Of a stretch of 64,000 bases of DNA, positions 1 through 8,292 are shown piece after piece (the first letter of the stretch is position 1; each line of letters begins with the position of its first letter). The stretch comes from Pseudomonadota bacterium. Its GTDB lineage: Bacteria > Pseudomonadota > Alphaproteobacteria > Sphingomonadales > Sphingomonadaceae. The notes below the pieces were generated by a model, which had not been told where the DNA came from, searched no databases, and saw only the letters and a list, made by a program, of their open reading frames with translations. The DNA lies in assembly GCA_020160755.1 (NCBI GenBank), contig JAIUPN010000007.1, positions 124,001-188,000 of the forward strand, in the 5' to 3' direction. The translations under genes and the position numbers were made by a program.

Positions 1-1115
1 TCCGTACGCTCGCGAAACGCCGCCTGCCCTGGCCGGTGTTCGACTATATCGACGGCGCCGCCGACGATGAGGTCACGCGCCGCCGCAACCGCGCGGCGTT
101 CGACGACTGCGACCTCATCCCACGCGTCCTCGCGGGGGTCGAAAGCGTCGATATGAAGACGACGCTCTTCGGGCGCGAGATGGCGATGCCGCTCTTCCTC
201 TCGCCGACCGCGCTCCAGCGCCTGTTCCACTGGCAGGGTGAGCGCGCCGTGCTCCGCGCCGCCGCGAACGCGGGCACCGTCGCGGGCATATCAAGCCTCG
301 CGACGATCAGCCTTGCCGAGGCCGGCGCGCTCACCGATGGCCCCAAGCTGTTCCAGCTCTACGTTCATCACGACGAGGGTCTGAACAAGGCGATGCTCGA
401 CGCCGCCCGCGATGCGAAATTCGACGCCGTCGCGCTCACCGTCGACACGATCGTCGGCGGCAACCGCGAACGCTGTCTGCGCTCGGGCTTCACCTCGCCG
501 CCGCGCTTCACCGCGGGCAACATGCTGAGCTACGCCGCCAGGCCCGGCTGGGGCCTCAACTACGTCCTCCGCGAAAAATTCAGCCTGCCCAACCTCGCGA
601 CGCACGTCTCGGAAGGGTCGAGCGTCCCCAAATCAGTCGCCGAATATTTCACCTCGATGCTCGACCAGAGCCTCGACTGGAAACGCGCCGAGGCGATCCG
701 CAAGCAATGGAACGGTCCCTTCTGCCTCAAGGGCATCGCCGCGGTCGAGGATGCGAAGCGCGCCGCCGACATCGGCGCCACCGCGATCATGGTGTCGAAC
801 CATGGCGGGCGGCAGCTCGATGGCAGCATCTCCCCCTTCGACGCGCTCGCCGACATCGTCGACGCCGTCGGCGACAGGGTCGAAGTCATCTGCGACGGCG
901 GCATCATGCGCGGGACGCATGTGCTCAAAGCGCTGTCGGTTGGCGCCAAGGCGTGTTCGGGCGGGCGTCTCTATCTCTATGCACTCGCTGCGGCGGGCGA
1001 AGATGGCGTCGCGCGCGCGATCGCTTTGCTCCGTGCCGAGATGGAGCGCGGCATGAAATTGATGGGGGCCAGGACCCTCGCGGATCTCGGCCCCCATAAT
1101 TTGCGCTGGCGCTGA
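1..1115 (+). CDS. FMN-dependent alpha-hydroxy-acid dehydrogenase (5' end outside window)
   Basis: Family enzymes oxidise L-lactate, glycolate or mandelate with FMN in a TIM barrel. The reading frame is open from the first codon in the window, and the segment before a GTG at 36 (encoding ...KRRLPWPVFDYIDGAADDE) is a typical family N-terminus, so the true start lies to the left. The catalytic-base signature SNHGGRQLDG is present (His codon at 801), followed by DGGIMRGTHVLKALSVGA of the phosphate-binding half. The usual IGRP glycine-rich turn reads SGGRLYLY here. Which hydroxy acid is used cannot be read from the sequence; L-lactate (LldD-like) is the default guess. Its 3' end faces creD across a palindromic repeat. 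Confidence 0.9.
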   Translation, partial: RTLAKRRLPWPVFDYIDGAADDEVTRRRNRAAFDDCDLIPRVLAGVESVDMKTTLFGREMAMPLFLSPTALQRLFHWQGERAVLRAAANAGTVAGISSLATISLAEAGALTDGPKLFQLYVHHDEGLNKAMLDAARDAKFDAVALTVDTIVGGNRERCLRSGFTSPPRFTAGNMLSYAARPGWGLNYVLREKFSLPNLATHVSEGSSVPKSVAEYFTSMLDQSLDWKRAEAIRKQWNGPFCLKGIAAVEDAKRAADIGATAIMVSNHGGRQLDGSISPFDALADIVDAVGDRVEVICDGGIMRGTHVLKALSVGAKACSGGRLYLYALAAAGEDGVARAIALLRAEMERGMKLMGARTLADLGPHNLRWR

Positions 1116-1128
1116 CCTTCCCTTCTTT

Positions 1129-1215
1129 CGTCATCCCCGCGAAAGCGGGGACCCAGTTCCGACGTCGCTCAATCAGCTAAGGCCGAGCTGGGTTCCCGCT
1201 TTCGCGGGAATGACG
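1129..1215. repeat. Palindromic intergenic repeat, gcgaaagcggg subtype
   Basis: Two arms, starting cgtcatccccgcgaaagcgg and ending cccgctttcgcgggaatgacg, enclose about 40 bases. The outer arms are inverted copies of each other. It sits between two convergent genes and may act as a bidirectional terminator or a REP-like element. Confidence 0.8.
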
Positions 1216-1223
1216 AGTGAAGG

Positions 1224-2696
1224 CTAGCCGACGACAACCTCATCCTTCTTGCCGATCCCGCCCCAGTCGATGTTGCGCGTCATGTACATCACCCCGGCGA
1301 GGGCGAAGAACATCAGCACCGACCCGATGAGCAGCGCATAGGCTTCGAGATTGAGCAAGGTGTAGAGCAAGGCATAAAGCCCGATCAGCATCGCGGCGAG
1401 GAAGCGCGCGCGCTTCCAGCTCTTCAGCACCGCGGCGCTGTAGAAGGTCAAGAGCCCGATGATCGCTGCCGACGCGACCATATAGGCGGGCATGAACCCG
1501 ATCACCTCGGCGAACGCGAGCAACAGCACGAAGAACAGCACCAGCGCGATGCCGGTCAGCAGATATTCGGCCGGCGCCACCCGTGCGCCCGCGATGATGT
1601 CGAACATCAAAAAGGCGACGAAGGTGAAACCGATGAACAGGAAGCCATATTTGATGCTGCGATCGACCTGGCTGTAGAGGTCGACCGGCTCGATCAGGCT
1701 GATCGCGACCGCCTTGGCGGTTCCGCCCGATGCTTCGCCCGTGCTTCCGTCGGGCGCCGCCGCGACCTCGACCGCGACGTCGGCATAAGCGTCGCGCCGG
1801 CCATAATTGGTCGTGACCGGCGGCGACAGGTCGCCGGTGAGCACCTGCGCCTGTCCCAGCGCAAGGTTCGGGATCGCATAGGTCGCGGTAAAACCGCTGC
1901 CCTTGACCTCGCGCTTCGCGGGCAGGAAGTCGCCGCCGAAGCTCGGGTTCGGCCAGCTCGACTTCACCGTCCAGCGCGTGTCGACTCCGCGCGGGATCAG
2001 CTTGAAATCGCCGAGCCCGCGCACCCCGATCCTGTAATCGACCTTCATCGGCGCCGCGGCGCTCCAGTCGACAAAGGCGAAGGTGCCCGAATTGCCTGTC
2101 GAGAGCAGCCCCTTGCCGGGCTGGAGCGCCAGCGGCGTACCGTCGACCGACAGGCTGTTGCCGTCGACCAGCCCGCGCGCGTCGCTGATGCCGAGGCGCA
2201 CTTCGGCGCGGTCGAGCATCAGCGCCTCGCGCGTCACGCCATAGCGCGCGATGTCGGCGGGCAGCACGAACTCGGCGCTCCCCGCGATCTGGCTTTCATA
2301 GACGACGGTCTCGTAAATCGCCTTCTTCCGCTTTTCGGGCTTGATGACGACATCGGCGCGGTTCGATTGCGGCGACAGATAGAGGTTGCGGATCGTGTTG
2401 ACGGTCCGTGTCACATCCTTGCCATTCTCCTGCACCGTCGTCGTTTCGGTGGCGCGGTACGGGATGACGATCACGGGTCCGCCGATCGTCTGCTGCCCGC
2501 CCCAGCCCTGTCCGATCGACGCCTGCGCGGTTTCGGCCTGCTGCTGGCGATCCCAGAGCAGGCCATAGATCATCAGGAGGGGGACCATCAGCGCGACTGC
2601 GATCAGCACCGCGATGACCAGCTTGACGCCAGGACTTCGCTCGCCGCGGGCGCGCGGGACGGGAGGAACGGAAACGCTTTGAGAGGCCTCGGTCAT
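1224..2696 (-). CDS. creD: CreD-family inner membrane protein
   Basis: 490 residues, the usual CreD length. One N-terminal membrane helix (about residues 25-46) is followed by a large periplasmic beta-rich domain. Near its start the conserved GPVIVIPY segment is visible (about 92-99). A cluster of five or so hydrophobic helices then runs from about residue 340 to 475. CreD proteins are linked to envelope stress and, in E. coli, to the CreBC two-component system and colicin tolerance; the molecular function is unknown. No creBC genes lie in this window, so the usual partners are absent locally. The gene stands alone between a repeat and a terminator. Confidence 0.9.
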   Translation of the reverse strand: MTEASQSVSVPPVPRARGERSPGVKLVIAVLIAVALMVPLLMIYGLLWDRQQQAETAQASIGQGWGGQQTIGGPVIVIPYRATETTTVQENGKDVTRTVNTIRNLYLSPQSNRADVVIKPEKRKKAIYETVVYESQIAGSAEFVLPADIARYGVTREALMLDRAEVRLGISDARGLVDGNSLSVDGTPLALQPGKGLLSTGNSGTFAFVDWSAAAPMKVDYRIGVRGLGDFKLIPRGVDTRWTVKSSWPNPSFGGDFLPAKREVKGSGFTATYAIPNLALGQAQVLTGDLSPPVTTNYGRRDAYADVAVEVAAAPDGSTGEASGGTAKAVAISLIEPVDLYSQVDRSIKYGFLFIGFTFVAFLMFDIIAGARVAPAEYLLTGIALVLFFVLLLAFAEVIGFMPAYMVASAAIIGLLTFYSAAVLKSWKRARFLAAMLIGLYALLYTLLNLEAYALLIGSVLMFFALAGVMYMTRNIDWGGIGKKDEVVVG

Positions 2697-2800
2697 GGGG
2701 GATCAAACTCCGCTGCTTCAACTCGTCGATGAAATTGCACGCTTCATCGATGCGGTCAAGCGCGTTGCGGCGAAGCGTATGCGCGCCCCTTTCGCGCACG

Positions 2801-2834
2801 AAAAAGGGGGCGGCCTCCCCCGAAGCCGCCCCCT
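2801..2834 (-). terminator. Rho-independent terminator of the porin gene
   Basis: On the minus strand a 9-bp GC stem (ggggcggc with its complement gccgcccc) closes a short loop and is followed by five T. It lies 30 bases past the stop of the TorF-like porin gene. Confidence 0.85.
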
Positions 2835-2863
2835 TAGCGCGTGGTCGCTGACCCGTCAGGCGA

Positions 2864-3616
2864 TCAGAAAGAAACGCCCAGCGTAAAGACCACGGTTGGA
2901 TCGTAAAGCGTATCGACGGCCTTGATGCCCGTCTTTTTGACGTCGGTGTCGATATATTGCACCGAGAAGGTCGCCGGTCCGGCCGCGAACGACGCACCGA
3001 GCGACCAGTCGAGATAATTGCCGTCGGCGGCCACGAGGCCCAGCGAGCCGTCGGTATAGCCGACACCCGCGGTCAGCGTCACCGGCGTGTTGGGAATGCC
3101 ATAGCCGGCAGCGAGGTTCAGATAGATATTGTCGTCATCGCCGAGCGAGCTCTGCTTGGGCGCATAAGCGACCAGGCCGGTCACCGAGACGGGGCCGATA
3201 TCGTGCGAGAGCTTGCCGATGCCTTCGAAATAATCGGTCGGCGCGCCGCCATCCTCGCTGCCCGGATAGGTGTACCAGGTCACGCCGACGTCGACCGTCG
3301 TACCCGACGCGATTTCGGTAGCAAAACCGCCGTAGACGTCGAGTTCGAACTTGCCGAAAGGCGGGCTGTCGGGAAGGCTCGATCCCCATACGCCGACATA
3401 GAAGCCGCTCTCATGGCTGAGCGTCAGCGTCGGCTGCACCGCCACCTTTTCGTTCGACAGCGAAACGCCGCGGAAACGATAGTCCGACGTGACCGAAATG
3501 CCGCCCGAAAGCGAGAACGGGCCGCTGGCTGCTTCTTCTTCCTGGGCGAAGGCGGGCGTCGACATGGCCGACGCGGCGAGCAACATGCCGAAACATGCCT
3601 TGGTAAGAAACTTCAT
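2864..3616 (-). CDS. TorF-family putative porin (outer membrane beta-barrel)
   Basis: 250 residues. Residues 1-24 form a signal peptide (MKFLTKACFG...TPAFA, cleaved before QEEE). The mature part begins with the family pattern SGGISVTSDYRFRGVSLS and continues as short alternating beta strands (YVGVWGSS, LDVYGGFAT, VTWYTYPGS) to a C-terminal FTLGVSF, a typical outer-membrane signature ending in Phe. The ATG at 3616 is chosen because it is the first with a signal peptide and has an AGGGGGA ribosome site just upstream; the frame stays open further 5' without support. It is monocistronic with its own terminator. The substrate is unknown. Confidence 0.88.
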   Translation of the reverse strand: MKFLTKACFGMLLAASAMSTPAFAQEEEAASGPFSLSGGISVTSDYRFRGVSLSNEKVAVQPTLTLSHESGFYVGVWGSSLPDSPPFGKFELDVYGGFATEIASGTTVDVGVTWYTYPGSEDGGAPTDYFEGIGKLSHDIGPVSVTGLVAYAPKQSSLGDDDNIYLNLAAGYGIPNTPVTLTAGVGYTDGSLGLVAADGNYLDWSLGASFAAGPATFSVQYIDTDVKKTGIKAVDTLYDPTVVFTLGVSF

Positions 3617-3874
3617 GGGTGATCCCCCTAACCAAAAAAACGGATCGTCCCGGCCTGCCGTGCGCGTCCACGCCTCTTCGTGCGGGCTTGTGACGACGAA
3701 CGCATTCGAAGTTGCCGATTTTGCTGCGACGCACAAACGAAAATTGCGTGCAGCGCCGAATCGGCGCCAGAGTGTGTCTTTCGCGCAACAGCCACCCGAT
3801 CGCGCGCGGGGCTTTGCCAAGCCGCCGCCGGACGGCTAAAGAGCGGCACACCCCCTCTCTGTCGAGCAGCATCC

Positions 3875-5026
3875 ATGAGCGATCACAATCCCGGCCTGCG
3901 CCCCTGGCGCGACATCGCACGGCGCGAATGCCGCCAGATCATGGTCGGCGCCGTCCCCGTCGGCGGCGGCGCGCCGATCAGCGTCCAGACGATGACGAAT
4001 ACGCTGACCAGCGATCCCGTCGCGACGATCGACCAGATCCGCCGCTGCGAGGAAGCCGGCGCCGACCTGATCCGCGTCTCGTGCCCCGACACCGATTCGA
4101 CCGCGGCGCTCGGCAAGATCGTTCGCGCGTCGCGCATCCCGATCATCGCCGACATCCATTTCCACTATAAGCGCGCGCTCGAAGCCGCCGATGCGGGCGC
4201 CGCGTGCCTGCGCATCAACCCCGGCAACATCGGCAGCAGCGAGCGCGTCGGCGAGGTCGTCCGCGCGGCGAAAGCGAACGGCTGCGCGATCCGCATCGGG
4301 GTCAACGCCGGCAGCCTCGAAAAAGATCTGCTCGAAAAATATGGCGAGCCCTGCCCCGAGGCGCTCGTCGAAAGCGCGCTCGATCATATCAAGCTGCTCC
4401 AGGACCACGACTTCCACGAATATAAGGTCGCGGTGAAGGCGAGCGACGTCTTCCTCGCCGTCGCCGCCTATGCGCAGCTCGCCGACGCGGTCGACTGCCC
4501 GCTCCACCTTGGCATCACCGAAGCCGGCGGACTGATCGGCGGCACGGTGAAAAGCGCGCTCGGCATCGGCAACCTCCTCTGGGCGGGCATCGGCGATACG
4601 ATCCGCGTTTCGCTCTCGGCCGAACCCGAAGAGGAAGTGCGCGTCGGCTACGAAATCCTGAAATCGCTGGGCCTGCGCACCCGCGGTGTCCGCGTCGTCT
4701 CCTGCCCCAGCTGCGCGCGGCAGGGCTTCGACGTCATCCGCACCGTACAGGCGCTCGAAGAGGCGCTCCAGCACATCAAGACCCCGATGTCGCTCTCGGT
4801 CCTCGGCTGCGTCGTCAACGGTCCCGGCGAGGCGCGCGAAACCGACATCGGCATCACCGGCGGCGGCAACGGCAAGCATATGGTGTTCCTGTCGGGCGTC
4901 ACCGACCACCATGTCGAGGACGCCGACATGATCAGCCACATAGTCAAGCTCGTCGAAGCCAAGGCGGCCGAGATCGACGCGGGCAGCGCGGTGAGCATGG
5001 ACACGCTGCACGGCAAGGCGGCGTGA
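3875..5026 (+). CDS. ispG: (E)-4-hydroxy-3-methylbut-2-enyl diphosphate synthase IspG
   Basis: 383 residues, a normal bacterial length. IspG converts methylerythritol cyclodiphosphate to HMBPP, the penultimate step of the MEP isoprenoid pathway. The N-terminal TIM barrel carries [10 protein letters not shown] and [11 protein letters not shown]. The C-terminal iron-sulphur domain carries the cluster cysteines C277, C280 and C312 and the fourth ligand E319 in [10 protein letters not shown]. The ATG at 3875 gives the conserved start and follows a short intergenic gap. Isoprenoids here would feed quinones, carotenoids and hopanoids. The gene is followed 43 bases later by an unknown membrane-protein gene on the same strand. 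Confidence 0.97.
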   Translation: MSDHNPGLRPWRDIARRECRQIMVGAVPVGGGAPISVQTMTNTLTSDPVATIDQIRRCEEAGADLIRVSCPDTDSTAALGKIVRASRIPIIADIHFHYKRALEAADAGAACLRINPGNIGSSERVGEVVRAAKANGCAIRIGVNAGSLEKDLLEKYGEPCPEALVESALDHIKLLQDHDFHEYKVAVKASDVFLAVAAYAQLADAVDCPLHLGITEAGGLIGGTVKSALGIGNLLWAGIGDTIRVSLSAEPEEEVRVGYEILKSLGLRTRGVRVVSCPSCARQGFDVIRTVQALEEALQHIKTPMSLSVLGCVVNGPGEARETDIGITGGGNGKHMVFLSGVTDHHVEDADMISHIVKLVEAKAAEIDAGSAVSMDTLHGKAA

Positions 5027-5069
5027 AGACCAAGCGCGGGATCGTCGGGATCGGCGAAGCCAGGCCTGC

Positions 5070-5798
5070 ATGAGTGTCGCGGTTTCGGCAGGGCGCTGGC
5101 TGGCCAACCTCCTCAAAGGCATTCCCGGCACCTATATCGACACCGTCCGCCTGATCCGTTCCTTCTGGTGGATCCCTCTGATCGCGGCGCTGCCCGAACT
5201 GGTCCAGCATATCGTCGAGATCCAGATCGGCATGTTCACCAGCATGACGGCCTTCAAGGCGCATTCGATGGACGTCGCGCGCCTGATCCCCGGCGGCTTC
5301 AAGGTTGCCGGCATGTGGCTGACGATATTCGTCGCGGCCGTCTACGCCTTTCGCCGACGCAATCCCGGCGCCGCATCAAGACCCTTGTGGGGACGGCTGC
5401 TCGTCGCATTCCTGATCAATCTCGTCGTCGCATTGCTTGCGTGGCCGCTCGACAAGCTCTTGTCCGAAGCCGCGTTCGACATCGCCTATGTCCTGCTCAC
5501 GCTGCTGTCGCTGCCCCTTCTTGTCTATTTCTTCGGCGCGCTGTTTGCCGATGCCGGCATGACGCTGAAACAGGGCTTCGTGCGCGGATGGCCGCGGATC
5601 ATCCCCATGTTTCTGTTCGCAGCGATCGTCTTCCTGCCGATCAGTCCCGTCCACCGGCTCAACCATGATTGGGCGATCGGGGCGGAGCCGCTGCGCATAT
5701 GGTTGCTGATGATATGGGATTCGGCGCTGATCGGCGTGATGGCGACCGGCATGGGCGTCGGACTTGCGCGCGGATATGGGGCGCCCGTACCCCGCTGA
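5070..5798 (+). CDS. Unknown multi-pass membrane protein
   Basis: 242 residues with about six hydrophobic segments (roughly residues 30-45, 75-90, 108-125, 137-160, 180-198 and 208-230). There are no recognisable catalytic motifs. The start ATG has an AGG-type ribosome site 6 bases upstream. It lies 43 bases behind ispG on the same strand and could be co-transcribed. I do not recognise the family. Arg/Lys between the helices (FRRRNPG, RGWPR) fits cytoplasmic loops by the positive-inside rule. Confidence 0.7.
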   Translation: MSVAVSAGRWLANLLKGIPGTYIDTVRLIRSFWWIPLIAALPELVQHIVEIQIGMFTSMTAFKAHSMDVARLIPGGFKVAGMWLTIFVAAVYAFRRRNPGAASRPLWGRLLVAFLINLVVALLAWPLDKLLSEAAFDIAYVLLTLLSLPLLVYFFGALFADAGMTLKQGFVRGWPRIIPMFLFAAIVFLPISPVHRLNHDWAIGAEPLRIWLLMIWDSALIGVMATGMGVGLARGYGAPVPR

Positions 5799-5867
5799 CC
5801 GGCGCTTTTACATCCCGGCCGGCAACGGCTAGCGTCGCGCGATACGCAACCGCCGGGGAACTGACCG

Positions 5868-6284
5868 ATGCCTGCGAAACATGATGCCCTTGATCGCCTC
5901 GTCCAACTCCTGCTTCTCATCGCGGCGGTCACCACGATCGCCAACGGCATCTTCATGCTGGTGAAGCCGCTCGACTGGTATGTCTTTGTCCCGACCGTCG
6001 TCACCACCGGCCCGCCCAACGCGCATTTCATCCGCGATATCGGCCTCGCCTATATCGGATCGGGCCTGATCCTCCTCTACGCCGCCGCAGACCCCGTCTA
6101 CCGCTGGCGCGCCGCGGTCGTCGGCGGCCTCTGGCTGACCTTTCACGGCCTGCTCCATATCTATGAAGTCGCGGCCGGCATCTGCGGTCCGGCGACTTTC
6201 TGGGCCGACGCCCCCGCGGTCCTCGGCCAGCCCGCGCTCGTCATCGCCGCGCTCGCACTGTTGAAGGCGCGAAAGCGGATTTGA
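5868..6284 (+). CDS. Unknown four-helix membrane protein
   Basis: 138 residues with four predicted helices: about 12-34 (VQLLLLIAAVTTIANGIFML), 52-72, 80-98 and 115-133. The short acidic and polar loops include GPPNAHFIRDIG and FHGLLHIYE with histidines next to the membrane, which could bind metal or simply face the lipid surface. A GGGAA-like site precedes the ATG. Size and topology resemble the small DUF4345-like proteins, but I cannot assign it. It lies on the same strand as the GNAT gene 31 bases downstream. Confidence 0.65.
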   Translation: MPAKHDALDRLVQLLLLIAAVTTIANGIFMLVKPLDWYVFVPTVVTTGPPNAHFIRDIGLAYIGSGLILLYAAADPVYRWRAAVVGGLWLTFHGLLHIYEVAAGICGPATFWADAPAVLGQPALVIAALALLKARKRI

Positions 6285-6315
6285 CAGCCGCGGCGGCACG
6301 CGACAGGAGGCGGGC

Positions 6316-6795
6316 ATGACCATCGCCATCCGCCCCGCCACGCCCGCCGACCTGCCGTTGATCGCGCAGTTCATCCGCGACCTCGCCGACTATGAAAAGC
6401 TCGCGCACGAAGTCCGTTTCGACGAAGCGAAGCTCGGCGAAAAGCTCTTCGGTCCGCGACCCTATGCCGAGGTGCTGATCGGCGAAATCGACGCGACACC
6501 GCAGGGCTTCGCGCTCTTCTTCCACAATTTTTCGACCTTCGAGGGGCGTCCGGGCCTCTATCTCGAAGACCTCTTCGTCCGCCCCGAGGCGCGCGGTTCG
6601 GGGCTCGGCAAGGCGCTGCTCGCCCACCTCGCGGCGCTCTGCACCGAACGCGACTGCGCCCGGCTCGAATGGAGCGTGCTCGACTGGAACGCGCCCGCCA
6701 TCGGTTTCTATCAGAGCCTCGGTGCGAAGCTGATGGACGAATGGACCGTGATGCGCGTCGATGGCGAGGCGTTGACGAAGCTGGCTGCCTCCTGA
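6316..6795 (+). CDS. GNAT-family N-acetyltransferase, diamine-acetyltransferase-like
   Basis: 159 residues spanning one GNAT fold. The acetyl-CoA pyrophosphate loop is RPEARGSGLGKALL (residues 89-102). Strand beta5 and the C-terminal WSVLDWNAPAIGFYQSLGAK match the spermidine/spermine or thialysine acetyltransferase branch, as do the N-terminal AQFIRDLADYEKL and the middle FFHNFSTFEG. The likely substrate is therefore a small polyamine-like amine; this is inferred from family resemblance. An AGGAGG ribosome site sits 6 bases before the ATG. It is probably co-transcribed with the membrane-protein gene ahead of it. Confidence 0.85.
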   Translation: MTIAIRPATPADLPLIAQFIRDLADYEKLAHEVRFDEAKLGEKLFGPRPYAEVLIGEIDATPQGFALFFHNFSTFEGRPGLYLEDLFVRPEARGSGLGKALLAHLAALCTERDCARLEWSVLDWNAPAIGFYQSLGAKLMDEWTVMRVDGEALTKLAAS

Positions 6796-6830
6796 TTTCG
6801 CACCCTCTAACGAGAGACGTGGCTCGTTAG

Positions 6831-6897
6831 ACTTGATCCGGGGTCCCACTTCATCAACGTCGCAAAGCGGGACGCCGGATCAAGTCCGGCATGACGA
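6831..6897. repeat. Palindromic intergenic repeat, cttgatccgg subtype (degenerate left arm)
   Basis: The left arm acttgatccggggtccc and right arm gccggatcaagtccggcatg face each other between two convergent genes. The left arm lacks the usual cgtcatgccgg start, so this copy is worn. Confidence 0.75.
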
Positions 6898-6907
6898 AAG
6901 AGGGGAG

Positions 6908-8005
6908 CTAGCGCGCCCCGCGCGGCTTGCGCCGCTCCATCGGCCAGCTCGGCATATGCGCGTCGGACAGCGTCTTCGCTTCCGCAGGCGCCACACCCAG
7001 TTCGGTCAATGCGCGGACCAGCGCGTCGGCGGGCGCCACCGCGATGTCGGGCTGCACCCCGTCGCCTTCCCAATCCTTGCCCGTCGCAGGGTCATAAGTG
7101 CGGCCGACGGGAATGAAGGCGCCGTACCCGCCGCCCAGATCCTCGCCGGTCCCGAAATGATTGGCGCCCGCGGTCGGTGCGCCGACCAGCGTGCCGCGTC
7201 CCGTATGCTTCATCGCGAGCGAGAAATGCTCGGCCGCCGACGCGCTCGCGCCCGACGTCAGCACATAGATTTTTGCGTCGCGCAGCCGCGCGTCGGCATT
7301 CGGCGTCGCCCAATGCTCGCGCGTCACCATGCCCGCGTCACCCTTCACCACGCGCATCGAGGGCAAGCCGTCGATCGGCGAACCACCGCGCGCATCGACC
7401 GAGGCGCGCGTCGCCATCGTCACCAGCCGCGTCGGCTCGGCGAACAACCAGGGGAAGATGACATCCATCTGATCGAGCCCGCCGCCGTTGTGCGTCCGGA
7501 TATCGAAGATGATCGCCTTCGCATCGGCATGGTCGGCCATGAATTTCGCGGCCGCCGACGTCACCGCTGCGTCCTGCGGAAAAAGGTTGAAGCGGACGAA
7601 GGCGATTCCCGGCGCGATCCAGCCCGCCTGTTCGACCGGCACCTTCGGCGGACGGCGGACCGGCGCGGCGCCGCCCGGCGGCGCCGCGGCCGCGTCGGGC
7701 GTCCGCAGCCGCAAATGGCCGTCGGGCGACACGGCGTGGACGTCGCGGTCGATCACCTGCCCCAGCGCATCGCCGGTCAGCGTCGCATAGCGGCCCGCCG
7801 CGATCCCCGCGCGGATCGCCGCGGCATAGCGCTTTCCGGTTTCGGGATAGACATAGTCGCGCTCGAGCAGCACCGCATATTTTTCGGCGACCGCATCGCC
7901 CTGCGCTTCATCGGCGGCAAGCGCGGCCGGCGCGACAATCAACGGAGCGGCAACGATCGTCGCGGCCATCAGCACGCCGGGCAAGACGCGTAGGGAAAGT
8001 GTCAT
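6908..8005 (-). CDS. Secreted S41-family (C-terminal processing-like) peptidase
   Basis: 365 residues. A signal peptide covers residues 1-30 (ends ...APAALAA). The S41 serine-protease core carries IIFDIRTHNGGG (165-176) and the catalytic-serine loop TSGASASAAE (250-259). GAPTAGANHFGTGE follows, then GDGVQPDI. The tripartite S41 proteases cut C-termini of periplasmic proteins or process peptides. Two ATGs lie 6 bases apart. The ribosome site GGAG abuts the first directly but lies 6 bases before the second, so the second (8005) is taken as the start. Upstream lies a palindrome typical of BlaI/CopY repressors. Confidence 0.85.
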   Translation of the reverse strand: MTLSLRVLPGVLMAATIVAAPLIVAPAALAADEAQGDAVAEKYAVLLERDYVYPETGKRYAAAIRAGIAAGRYATLTGDALGQVIDRDVHAVSPDGHLRLRTPDAAAAPPGGAAPVRRPPKVPVEQAGWIAPGIAFVRFNLFPQDAAVTSAAAKFMADHADAKAIIFDIRTHNGGGLDQMDVIFPWLFAEPTRLVTMATRASVDARGGSPIDGLPSMRVVKGDAGMVTREHWATPNADARLRDAKIYVLTSGASASAAEHFSLAMKHTGRGTLVGAPTAGANHFGTGEDLGGGYGAFIPVGRTYDPATGKDWEGDGVQPDIAVAPADALVRALTELGVAPAEAKTLSDAHMPSWPMERRKPRGAR

Positions 8006-8064
8006 CTTCATCTCCAATCCAACCCCGGATTGGCCATGGTGTATCACATGGGCAATACAGATCA

Positions 8065-8078
8065 ACTACATTTGTAGT
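8065..8078 (-). promoter_or_regulatory. Candidate BlaI/CopY-type operator before the S41 peptidase
   Basis: The palindrome actacatttgtagt contains the TACA-N2-TGTA core recognised by the BlaI/MecI/CopY winged-helix repressors. On the minus strand it overlaps a TTGACT -35 (8076-8081), and a TGTATT -10-like hexamer follows 16 bases later. That is a standard position for repression of the peptidase gene. No blaI or M56 sensor gene is in the window. Confidence 0.55.
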
Positions 8079-8085
8079 CAATCCA

Positions 8086-8292
8086 TCAGGGCTGCGATCT
8101 TTTGCGAGCCAGCAATAGCAGAACGATACCGAAGATCGACAAAAGCACGCCATTGCGCGTCCAGACCGTATCGCCGAGCATGAAGCTGCTCGCCGGCCAG
8201 CGTATGATGTCGAGCCCCTGCAGCGCCCACAATCCGCCGACGAGGATCGCCGCAACGCCGACGATCGTCAGCATTCCCCTTAAAGCCCCCAT
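8086..8292 (-). CDS. Small two-helix membrane protein
   Basis: 68 residues with two hydrophobic helices (about 8-30 and 47-62) and a basic tail ARKRSQP. The middle carries a short polar turn with WPASSFMLGD, seen in small proteins of unknown function. The start ATG overlaps the stop of the upstream acyltransferase-3 gene by one base (TGATG), and a GGGAGGG ribosome site lies inside that gene. The two are therefore translationally coupled, and this protein may work with it at the membrane. No function is known. Confidence 0.75.
   Translation of the reverse strand: MGALRGMLTIVGVAAILVGGLWALQGLDIIRWPASSFMLGDTVWTRNGVLLSIFGIVLLLLARKRSQP

Noticed and set aside
633..1097. Long frames antisense to the first gene
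   Set aside because: High-GC coding DNA gives long open antisense frames; their Arg/Ala-rich products show no family pattern or ribosome site, while the sense frame is a clear enzyme.
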